DNA of 64,000 nt, from positions 4,650,001-4,714,000 of the forward strand of contig NC_016604.1 of NCBI RefSeq assembly GCF_000230895.2, read 5' to 3'. This document shows positions 17,062 through 24,133 of the stretch, in pieces (the stretch's first letter is position 1; each line of letters starts with the position of its first letter). The notes under the pieces are model-generated. The model had not been told where the DNA came from. It worked only from the letters and a program-made list of their open reading frames with translations, and did not search any database. This DNA comes from Mycolicibacterium rhodesiae NBB3. GTDB lineage: Bacteria; Actinomycetota; Actinomycetes; Mycobacteriales; Mycobacteriaceae. The position numbers and the translations under genes are program-made.

Positions 17062-17406
17062 ATGACCGATTCGCTGGAGGTGAAAGGCATCGACCTTCGA
17101 TACCTGCTCACCGCGTACCTGTTCGACTACGGTCCCGCGACGATCGACGAGTTGGTCGATGCACTGGCGTACCACGGCTTCCGTCCGGCAGGACGCCCGT
17201 CGAAGTCGGTGTCGGAGGCGCTGCGGTGGGAGATCTTTCAGGGCCGGGCAGTGCGAATGCGCCGCGGTCGATACCGTCCCGGAAAGATGCCGCGAGCCAC
17301 CGCGGATCGGGTCTACAAGCGAGTGCGGGCACTGCACGACAACGTCGCCGCGCTGTCGCCGCGAAGCAGGCGCCTTACGACCCCTCCAATTCCGCCCGCG
17401 GCCTAA
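17062..17406 (+). CDS. Small basic hypothetical protein, winged-helix-like
   Basis: A 114-residue basic protein. Residues about 8-75 read as a helix-turn-helix or winged-helix unit (LRYLLTAYLFDYGPATIDELVDALAYHGFRPAGRPSKSVSEALRW) followed by a basic wing (GRAVRMRRGRYRPG). A DNA-binding role is inferred from that pattern. It is divergent from the SDR gene (48 bases apart) and its stop interlocks with that of the acyl-CoA dehydrogenase (CTAA at 17403). Confidence 0.6.
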   Translation: MTDSLEVKGIDLRYLLTAYLFDYGPATIDELVDALAYHGFRPAGRPSKSVSEALRWEIFQGRAVRMRRGRYRPGKMPRATADRVYKRVRALHDNVAALSPRSRRLTTPPIPPAA

Positions 17407-18641
17407 CGGTCGCTGAGCAGACCCCTCGCCACGTGGGTGATCTGCACCTCGTTGCTGCCTGCGTAGATCATCAACGACTTCGCATCGCGCGCGAGTTGCT
17501 CCACCCGGTATTCGGTCATGTAGCCGTTGCCGCCGAACACCTGCACGGCCTCCATCGCCACGTCGGTGGCGGCCTGCGAGCAGTACCACTTGATCGCCGA
17601 CGCTTCCGGCAGCGAGATCGGAATGCCCTTTTCGGCCGACTCGATCACGCGAAACAGGATGTTGCGCACGTTCATTCGGGCGACTTCCATGTTCGCGAGC
17701 TTGAGCTGAATGAGCTGGAACTGCCCGATCTCCTGACCCCACAGCTTGCGCGTCTTCGCATAGTCGACGCACAACCGGAGGCATTCCTCGATGACGCCCA
17801 GCGACATCGCCGCGACCCCTATGCGTTCGGCGGAGAAGTTCGACCTGGCGCTGGCCCGGCCGTCGCCCGCCGAGCTGTCCTCGGTCTCGCCGAGCAACCT
17901 GTCACGTCCCAGCCGCACATTGTTGAAGAACAGTTCGCCGGTACGCGAGCTGTGAATGCCCATCTTGCTGAACGGCTTTGACTGGACGAACCCCTCCATA
18001 CCGCGGTCGAGCACAAAGGTCAGCACCTTGCGGTCGCGTTTGTCGGCGCCGTCGCCCTCGTCCAGCTTCGCGTACACGACGACCACGTCGGCGTCGGGAC
18101 CGTTGGTGATGAACGTCTTCTGGCCGTTGAGGATGTAGTCGTCGCCGTCGCGCACCACGTAGGACTTCATGCCGCCGAACGCATCCGAGCCCGAGTCGGG
18201 TTCGGTGATCGCCCACGCGCCGATCTTGTCGTAGGTCACGAGGTCGGGCAGCCAGCGCTCCTGCTGGGCGAGCGTGCCGCGGCCCTGAATGGTCGGCACC
18301 GTCAGCCCGAGGCTGACTCCCATTCCGGTGACGATGCCCATCGACACCTTGCACAGCTCGCTGACCACGACGAAGCCCATGCCGCCGGAACCGCCGCCGA
18401 ACATGCCGCCGCCGCCCGAGGACTTCTCCGACGAACCGCCGTCGCGCAGTCTGGCCAGTCGCTTGTCGAGAGAGTCGCGAGCCATGTCGGCGATGCCGAA
18501 CGTCGCGAAGAGCTTGCGGATGATCGGGTACGGCTCCATGTCGCCGCTTTCGAGGTCGTCGACATGGGGGCGGATCTCTTTGTCGACGAACTCGCGAACG
18601 GCGTCGCGCACGGCAAGATCAACGTCAGTCCATTCCAGCAT
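17403..18641 (-). CDS. Acyl-CoA dehydrogenase
   Basis: A 412-residue FAD-dependent acyl-CoA dehydrogenase. Both family signatures are present: GAWAITEPDSGSDAFGGMKS with INGPDADVVVVYA in the middle domain, and QVFGGNGYMTEYRVEQLARDAK near the C-terminus. A Gly/Ser-rich insert (GSSEKSSGGGGMFGGGSGG, about residues 69-87) in the N-terminal helical domain is unusual and probably a flexible loop. The natural substrate is unknown. It starts 5 bases after the stop of the MpaB-like gene, so the two form an operon. Confidence 0.9.
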   Translation of the reverse strand: MLEWTDVDLAVRDAVREFVDKEIRPHVDDLESGDMEPYPIIRKLFATFGIADMARDSLDKRLARLRDGGSSEKSSGGGGMFGGGSGGMGFVVVSELCKVSMGIVTGMGVSLGLTVPTIQGRGTLAQQERWLPDLVTYDKIGAWAITEPDSGSDAFGGMKSYVVRDGDDYILNGQKTFITNGPDADVVVVYAKLDEGDGADKRDRKVLTFVLDRGMEGFVQSKPFSKMGIHSSRTGELFFNNVRLGRDRLLGETEDSSAGDGRASARSNFSAERIGVAAMSLGVIEECLRLCVDYAKTRKLWGQEIGQFQLIQLKLANMEVARMNVRNILFRVIESAEKGIPISLPEASAIKWYCSQAATDVAMEAVQVFGGNGYMTEYRVEQLARDAKSLMIYAGSNEVQITHVARGLLSDR

Positions 18642-18646
18642 GCCCT

Positions 18647-19714
18647 CTAGGCTGCCTTACCCGATCTGTCGCGGGCGCCCCGGGCCGGGCGTCGCAGCCC
18701 CGTCAACGAGAACGTCGTGTGCACCAAAGACCCTGCTCGGTCGAGCAACGACTTGCGCGGCGGCACGTAGTGCATCGGCAGGCCGTGCCGGTCTCGTGGC
18801 GGTGCCATGAACCCCGGTGCCTCGACCAGCGGCGCGTTCTCGGGCAGCTTGCCCTGCGCGCGGCGGTAGGCGGACAACGCACGCGGATGCAGCCGGATCT
18901 CGTCAGGCACCGCGACGAACGCCAACTCGACGAGCTTGCCGAAGATCCGCAGCAGCACCTCGTCACCGGGAGTCCACCGCATGCCGGCCTTCTCGCGCAC
19001 CGCGGGATCGAACAGGCCCGCGGCGATCCATCGTTGCGCACCGACCATCGGCTTGAAGAGCTGATCCCAGATCGGCGTGGGCATCAGCACGAACCACGGC
19101 TTGGGAATGCGGATCGAGAAGATGTCCAGCGTCGCGCGGTTGATCTCCAGCTCGTCGCGGCACTTGGCATCCCAGTACTCGCAGAACTCCTCCCAGCTGT
19201 TCGGGACCGGCCGCATGCTCATGCCGTACATCCGGTACCACTGCACGTGTTCGTCGAACAGTTGGCGCTTCTCGGCTTCGGTCAGTCCGCCGCAGAAGTA
19301 CTCGGCGGTCTTGATGATCAACATGAAGAAGGTGGCGTGCGCCCAGTAGAAGGTCTCGGGATTCAGCGCGTGGTACCGCCGGCCCTCGCCGTCGACACCC
19401 TTGATCGTGTTGTGGTAGCTCTTGATCTGCGCTCCGGTCTGCGCTGCGCGATCGCCGTCGTAGACGACACCCATGATGGGGTAGACCGAGCGCGCAACCC
19501 GCTGCAGCGGCTCACGCAGCAGGATCGAATGGTCTTCGACACCGGCGCCCAATTCGGGATACATGTTCTGGATCGCCCCGATCCAGACACCGAGCATGCC
19601 GGTCCGCAGATCGCCGAAGTATTTCCATGTCAACGAATCGGGGCCAAGCGGATCAGCTTCCCGGTCGCCGCCTCGTTTCGCGTCGGTAGCCGACGATGTC
19701 GATCTCAGGGTCAT
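18647..19714 (-). CDS. MpaB-family (DUF2236) oxygenase-like protein
   Basis: A 355-residue protein of the DUF2236/latex-clearing-protein superfamily. It has the REPLQRVARSVYPIMGVVYDG region and the conserved His in TFYWAHATFFMLI, which ligates haem in characterised relatives. The family includes the mycophenolic-acid oxygenase MpaB and rubber oxygenase Lcp. Start ATG 19714 was chosen for a GGGAG about 10 bases upstream; ATG 19750 would add 12 residues. It heads an operon with the acyl-CoA dehydrogenase, suggesting oxidative breakdown of a lipid or terpenoid; that is an inference. Confidence 0.8.
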   Translation of the reverse strand: MTLRSTSSATDAKRGGDREADPLGPDSLTWKYFGDLRTGMLGVWIGAIQNMYPELGAGVEDHSILLREPLQRVARSVYPIMGVVYDGDRAAQTGAQIKSYHNTIKGVDGEGRRYHALNPETFYWAHATFFMLIIKTAEYFCGGLTEAEKRQLFDEHVQWYRMYGMSMRPVPNSWEEFCEYWDAKCRDELEINRATLDIFSIRIPKPWFVLMPTPIWDQLFKPMVGAQRWIAAGLFDPAVREKAGMRWTPGDEVLLRIFGKLVELAFVAVPDEIRLHPRALSAYRRAQGKLPENAPLVEAPGFMAPPRDRHGLPMHYVPPRKSLLDRAGSLVHTTFSLTGLRRPARGARDRSGKAA

Positions 19715-19787
19715 CGGTTTCGCACTCCCTGCTCCCCGCGTGCGCGGCATGAATCCCGACCGGCTGTTGGAACACCACGATAATGTT

Positions 19788-19803
19788 GACAACGGGTGTT
19801 GTC
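19788..19803. promoter_or_regulatory. Palindrome GACAAC-N4-GTTGTC upstream of the mpaB-like gene
   Basis: Perfect 6-base arms separated by GGGT, 74 bases upstream of the mpaB-like start and 112 bases before the cyclase start. The 16-bp size fits a TetR- or GntR-type operator. No regulator gene stands next to it, so the binding protein is unknown. Confidence 0.4.
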
Positions 19804-19914
19804 TACGACTCGCCGGGGCGTGGCGATGCAGTGTTACGCAGGCTCCACTCACGCTCCACTCGCCTGTGACCAGCCGGTTTATCGCGGTTTCGGCGCTCAA
19901 CTAGGCTGGCCTTC

Positions 19915-20787
19915 GTGGATGATGTCGAGTCGATCGACGAACGATCTGGCAGGCAGTCATCCGGGCCTGTGTCGTGGCTCAAGAGCACAAACCGCAGCCC
20001 GTCCGTCATCGCCTTCCTGCGACGTGCCCGTCGGGCGCTGCCGGGTGACCCCGAGTTCGGAGATCCGCTGTCGGCAGCCGGTGAGGGAGGCCCGCGCGCG
20101 GCAGCCCGCGCCGCCGATCGACTGCTGCACCGTGAGGCCGCCTCGCGCGAGGTCAGCCTGGGCGCCCTGCAGGTGTGGCAGGCGCTGACCGAGCGCGTGT
20201 CCGGCAAGCCCGCCTACCGGGAAGCGACGATCGTGTTCACCGACCTGGTGGGTTTCTCGGCGTGGTCGCTGAGGGCAGGCGACGACGCCACGCTCAAACT
20301 CCTTCGCCGGGTCTCGCAGGTCGTCGAGCCACCGCTCTTGGAGGCCGGCGGCCAGATCGTCAAGCGAATGGGCGACGGCCTCATGGCGGTGTTCTCCCAG
20401 CCGGTGACAGCGGTTGCGGCCGCGATCAAGGCCCGGGAGGGTGTGAAATCCCTTGATGTGGACGGTTATACGCCGAGGATGCGCGTCGGCATCCACACCG
20501 GCAGGCCGCAGCGGATCGGCTCGGACTGGCTGGGCATCGACGTGAACATCGCGGCGCGGGTGATGGAGCGGGCGACCAGAGGTGAGCTGGTGGTGTCGCA
20601 GGCCACGCTGGACGGCATCGCCGACGAGGACTTCGACCTGTTGGGCGTGGACGCCAAACGGCTTCGCAAGCAGGTATTTGCGGCCAGACAGGACGGCGTG
20701 CCGACCGACTTCGTGATGTATCGGCTGAAATCTCGCAGACAGTTGACAGGTGGCGATGACGAGGGGGAGTACGCGCCGGAGGAATAG
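19915..20787 (+). CDS. Class III adenylate/guanylate cyclase (Rv1647-like)
   Basis: A 290-residue soluble cyclase. An N-terminal helical region of about 100 residues precedes the catalytic domain. Metal-binding aspartates are in IVFTDLVGFS and in KRMGDGLMAVF; the transition-state Asn and Arg are in GIDVNIAARVMERA. So the active site looks intact. It should make cAMP as a homodimer. Start GTG 19915 has TAGGCT 7 bases upstream (leaderless spacing). The stop overlaps the next start by one base. The position before pheST matches Rv1647. Confidence 0.88.
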   Translation: MDDVESIDERSGRQSSGPVSWLKSTNRSPSVIAFLRRARRALPGDPEFGDPLSAAGEGGPRAAARAADRLLHREAASREVSLGALQVWQALTERVSGKPAYREATIVFTDLVGFSAWSLRAGDDATLKLLRRVSQVVEPPLLEAGGQIVKRMGDGLMAVFSQPVTAVAAAIKAREGVKSLDVDGYTPRMRVGIHTGRPQRIGSDWLGIDVNIAARVMERATRGELVVSQATLDGIADEDFDLLGVDAKRLRKQVFAARQDGVPTDFVMYRLKSRRQLTGGDDEGEYAPEE

Positions 20788-21629
20788 TGGATCCGATGGT
20801 GGCTGAGTTTTTCCATCGCCTGCTACGGATCCGCGTCACCGTGGCGTACGCGGTGATCGTGACCGGTGTGGCGACGGAACTGCTCTATCTGGGACCGCGG
20901 GTTCAGGACCGAGTCATCCGCCATGCGAGCACGAATTTGCACAACCTCAGTCATGGCCGAGCGGGAACACTATTCGTCAGCGCATTCGTTGTCGACGCCG
21001 GTCCGATTTACCTGTGGCTTCCCGGACTCGTCTGTCTGATGGCGCTTGCCGAGGTGCTCTGGGGCAGCAGCCGTCTCGTCATCGCCTTCGCGATCGGGCA
21101 CGTGGGCGCCACGCTGCTGGTGGCGGTCGGCCTGACCGCCGCGGTGGAACGGGCGTGGCTCCCGGCTTCGGTGACGCGGGCAATCGACGTAGGGATGAGC
21201 TACGGCGCCGCTGCGGTGCTGGGCTCGCTCACCGCCGCGATTCCGAGACGTTTTCGGCCCGCATGGCTCGGGTGGTGGCTGGCGGCTGGGATCGCGACGG
21301 TCGTTCTCGGTTGCGACTTCACCGATGTCGGGCACGCCGCGGCGCTGGCGCTGGGGATGGGGGTGTCGACACAGTTCGGCGATCCCGCACGGTGGACGCG
21401 GTCGGCGTTCGTCCTGCTCGGCGCTGGGGCGGCGTTCGGGTTCCTGCTGCTGGCCGGTACAGGATCGGCGGCGTACGTCGCCGCGGCGAGCGGACTGGCG
21501 GGTGCCGCTGGAAGCGAGATGTTGGCCAGCTGGCGGGTCAGACGATCAAAGCGCGATCGGTCCGGACAACAGCTCAGACCCGGTGTCTGCCAGGGCGAGG
21601 GAGACTGCGCATCCGCTCGGACCGTGTGA
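20787..21629 (+). CDS. Polytopic rhomboid-like membrane protein (Rv1648-like)
   Basis: A 280-residue membrane protein with about six hydrophobic segments spread over residues 15-235 and a basic C-terminal tail. The DVGHAAALALGMG segment near the end of the core resembles the last His-bearing helix of rhomboid folds, but no GxS nucleophile motif is seen, so protease activity is doubtful. It is coupled to the cyclase gene (GTG at 20787 uses the final G of the cyclase stop; GGAGGA lies just upstream). The arrangement matches Rv1647-Rv1648. Confidence 0.7.
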   Translation: MDPMVAEFFHRLLRIRVTVAYAVIVTGVATELLYLGPRVQDRVIRHASTNLHNLSHGRAGTLFVSAFVVDAGPIYLWLPGLVCLMALAEVLWGSSRLVIAFAIGHVGATLLVAVGLTAAVERAWLPASVTRAIDVGMSYGAAAVLGSLTAAIPRRFRPAWLGWWLAAGIATVVLGCDFTDVGHAAALALGMGVSTQFGDPARWTRSAFVLLGAGAAFGFLLLAGTGSAAYVAAASGLAGAAGSEMLASWRVRRSKRDRSGQQLRPGVCQGEGDCASARTV

Positions 21630-21666
21630 GGGTCGACGAAGTGGAGCTTTACCGCGTCAGGAGGTG

Positions 21667-22117
21667 TTACAACCAGACGCTGGCTTCGACCGGGTCCTCG
21701 GGGGTCAGATCGGCGACGCCGACCGGCGGTGCCCGCCACGAAGCTCGCTGGCGAGCTGCCAGGCATGGCGCACCTGCCGGCGACGCAGGCGGTCCATCAC
21801 CGGGGCGGCTGTCGCAGACCCGTCGTCCACACTGCTCAGGCCGTTGTGCAAAGCCCGGCAGTTGATGACGACGCCGCCCCCCAGCGTGCGCGCCTCCCAC
21901 CACCGGTTGTAGGCGTTGCTGTTGCGAAAGCCGATGAGATGGTGGCACCGATACCGAGCACCGACAGCACCGCGGTAGCGCTGTACGCCTGGATCGCGTC
22001 GGGGATGGGCACCATGAGCGCGGCGATTGCGAGTATTGCCACCAGGTCGAAACGCAACTGCCACAACACCAGCGCGGCCACCTTGACAGGCCCGGCGCGA
22101 CCGACGGAGCGGATCAT
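21667..22117 (-). pseudogene. Broken bestrophin-family channel gene
   Basis: From ATG 22117 the minus strand reads a membrane-type sequence ending LSVLGIGATISS. The family hallmark GFRNSNAYNRWWEAR then appears in a different frame, so a frameshift lies near 21930-21940. That frame runs on through RALHNGL and RQVRHAWQLASELRG and stops at 21705; a third frame gives DLTPEDPVEASVWL and stops at 21667. Intact bacterial bestrophins have about 300 residues, so the C-terminal half is missing too. The start overlaps the stop of the upstream lipoprotein-like gene (ATGA), showing it was once a coupled operon member. Confidence 0.75.
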
Positions 22118-22956
22118 CCGACTGACTCGTTGACGAAGGTGCACTCGTCCTGCAGCGTGTCGACCATGTCGGGGACGCTGACGTTGAGCCGTCGCAGTGC
22201 GCGGTAGACCAAGTTCTGGGTGGACCTGCTGCCCAGGCCTTCGGTGAATCCCTCGTCGCGATAAGCAGCCATCTCGTCGTCGAGGGCGCCGAACTTGCTG
22301 CAGTCGAATCCCTTTGGGGCTTGCTGGTAGCCGGACAACAAGTCGTTGTAGGCGGAGATGAACTTGCTCATGTCGGCCGTCATCTGCGTGCGGTCGAAGT
22401 GGTCGGGCTGCCGCGTCGGCATCGTGACCCACCGACGATCGGTGATCGAGTACTGGCCCACACCGGGCTGCGGTTGGTAGCCCTCGCCGCGCTCAGCGTG
22501 AAAGCTCACTTCGACCGGAATCCCGTAGAACCGCACGTGGCCCTCCTGGCGCCGTTCGACGTCGTCGTTGAGCAAGCGCGGGATGGGCGCGAGTTCTTGA
22601 GAGGTCATCGAGTCGGAAGTGAAAAAGACGTGGACGCCGAAGTCGGAGGTGTCGTCGTATTCGTAGGAGGCGTTGCTGCCGTAGAGCTCCACGCCCGTCA
22701 CCGTCAGACCTTTGATGCCGGTGTCGGTGATGATCCTGTCGACGATGCGCAGCGTGGCGTCGTGCAGGTCCGGCTTCATCTGTGCGCCGGTGAAGATGCG
22801 GGGGTCGAGTTCGGTGGGGAAGGCTGTGACGCCGTCGACGGCCTCGGCGACGGCTTGCGTCGAGCCGTCGGCGAACGGCGCCTGCAGCGGCCCTGGCGTC
22901 GAGCCGCACGCCGTCTGCGAGCCCGCCACGACGAGCGCAAAAAGCAATCTCCTCAC
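22114..22956 (-). CDS. Putative exported (lipo)protein of unknown function
   Basis: A 280-residue protein with a short signal (MRRLLFALVVAGSQTACGS). The cysteine after it could be lipidated, but QTAC is a poor lipobox because -3 is Gln. The mature part (residues about 25-280) has mixed alpha/beta character (DLHDATLRIVDRIITDTGIKGLTVTGVELYGS, VHVFFTSDSMT) that I cannot place in a family. GTG 22956 was chosen because GAGGAG stands 5 bases upstream; an ATG 12 codons earlier would spoil the signal peptide. Downstream it overlapped the now broken bestrophin gene. Confidence 0.6.
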   Translation of the reverse strand: MRRLLFALVVAGSQTACGSTPGPLQAPFADGSTQAVAEAVDGVTAFPTELDPRIFTGAQMKPDLHDATLRIVDRIITDTGIKGLTVTGVELYGSNASYEYDDTSDFGVHVFFTSDSMTSQELAPIPRLLNDDVERRQEGHVRFYGIPVEVSFHAERGEGYQPQPGVGQYSITDRRWVTMPTRQPDHFDRTQMTADMSKFISAYNDLLSGYQQAPKGFDCSKFGALDDEMAAYRDEGFTEGLGSRSTQNLVYRALRRLNVSVPDMVDTLQDECTFVNESVG

Positions 22957-23049
22957 CGGCACTCCTCGTCCAGGGCTGCGCCGCAGTTGCACCTCGTGGA
23001 ATCACTCGCGATGAGGAGTGTCCAGGTCCACACCGCGTGAGGGTATCGC

Positions 23050-23065
23050 GCGTGGCGGGCCACGC
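23050..23065. promoter_or_regulatory. Palindrome GCGTGGC-GG-GCCACGC upstream of pheS
   Basis: Perfect 7-base arms around a 2-base centre, spanning about -40 to -25 relative to the predicted pheS start point. It would cover the -35 region, so it could be an operator. The binding factor is unknown. Confidence 0.4.
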
Positions 23066-23077
23066 AGTCACATCGCC

Positions 23078-23089
23078 TATGATCGCCCG
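23078..23089 (+). promoter_or_regulatory. -10 element (TATGAT) of a leaderless pheS promoter
   Basis: TATGAT (23078-23083) is one mismatch from TATAAT and lies exactly 6 bases before the GTG start at 23090. It decides the start: the in-frame ATG at 23018 lies upstream of this promoter. Confidence 0.65.
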
Positions 23090-24133
23090 GTGGCTGAGCA
23101 GCCTGTTGAGCTATCCGAGGAAGCGCTGACCAACGCTGTCAGCGCGGCTCGTCGTGCCTTCGACGCAGCCGGTGACCTCGACGCGCTCGCGCGCGCCAAG
23201 ACCGAGCAACTGGGCGATCGCTCGCCCATCGCACTGGCCCGCCAGGCGCTCGGGTCGCTGCCCAAGACCGACCGCGCCGATGCGGGCAAGCGGGTCAACG
23301 TGGCGCGCACCGAGGCGCAGCAGGCATACGACGAGCGGCTCGCGGCACTGCGGGCCGAGCGGGACGCCGCGGTGCTGATCGCCGAGCGCATCGACGTGAC
23401 GCTGCCATCGACTCGGCAACCGCTGGGCGCGCGTCATCCGATCACGATCCTGGCCGAGCACGTCGCCGATACCTTCGTGGCTATGGGTTGGGAACTCGCC
23501 GAGGGGCCCGAAGTCGAGACCGAGCAGTTCAACTTCGACGCGCTGAACTTCCCGCCCGACCATCCGGCGCGCAGCGAGCAGGACACCTTCTACGTCGCGC
23601 CCGAAGGGTCACGGCAGGTGCTGCGCACACACACCTCGCCGGTGCAGATCCGCGCGCTGTTGGAGCGCGAGTTGCCGGTCTACATCATCTCGATCGGACG
23701 CACGTTCCGCACCGACGAGCTCGACTCCACGCACACCCCGGTTTTCCATCAGGTGGAGGGGCTGGCCGTGGACAAGGGGCTGACGATGGCCCACCTGCGC
23801 GGGACACTGGATGCTTTCGCCCGCTCCGAGTTCGGACCCGAGGGCCGTACGCGGTTCCGTCCGCACTTCTTCCCGTTCACCGAACCGTCGGCCGAGGTCG
23901 ACATCTGGTTCGCGAACAAGAAGGGCGGCCCGGGCTGGGTGGAATGGGGTGGTTGCGGCATGGTGAATCCGAACGTGTTGCGCGCCTGCGGTATCGACCC
24001 AGAGGTCTATTCCGGATTTGCATTCGGCATGGGACTCGAGCGCACCCTTCAGTTCCGCAACGGAATTCCCGACATGCGCGACATGGTCGAGGGTGATGTC
24101 CGCTTCTCGTTGCCGTTCGGAGTTGGAGTCTGA
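23090..24133 (+). CDS. pheS: Phenylalanyl-tRNA synthetase alpha subunit
   Basis: A 347-residue class II synthetase subunit that charges tRNA-Phe as an alpha2-beta2 enzyme. An N-terminal coiled-coil arm (residues about 1-90) is followed by the catalytic core with motif 2 (FRTDELDSTHTPVFHQVEGL) and motif 3 (GFAFGMGLERTLQFRNGIPDMRDM). The start is GTG 23090, giving VAEQPVELSEEAL, in line with known mycobacterial PheS. The stop shares its last base with the pheT start (TGATG). Confidence 0.97.
   Translation: MAEQPVELSEEALTNAVSAARRAFDAAGDLDALARAKTEQLGDRSPIALARQALGSLPKTDRADAGKRVNVARTEAQQAYDERLAALRAERDAAVLIAERIDVTLPSTRQPLGARHPITILAEHVADTFVAMGWELAEGPEVETEQFNFDALNFPPDHPARSEQDTFYVAPEGSRQVLRTHTSPVQIRALLERELPVYIISIGRTFRTDELDSTHTPVFHQVEGLAVDKGLTMAHLRGTLDAFARSEFGPEGRTRFRPHFFPFTEPSAEVDIWFANKKGGPGWVEWGGCGMVNPNVLRACGIDPEVYSGFAFGMGLERTLQFRNGIPDMRDMVEGDVRFSLPFGVGV

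Noticed and set aside
17014..17784. Minus-strand open frame extending the SDR gene by about 257 codons
   Set aside because: The extension is antisense to the 17062-17406 gene and acyl-CoA dehydrogenase, has no domain pattern, and the SDR fold starts cleanly at GTG 17013.
21836..22432. 198-codon minus-strand frame as one gene
   Set aside because: Its first half is a shadow of the lipoprotein-like gene; only the part after ATG 22117 is bestrophin-like, and it breaks at a frameshift.
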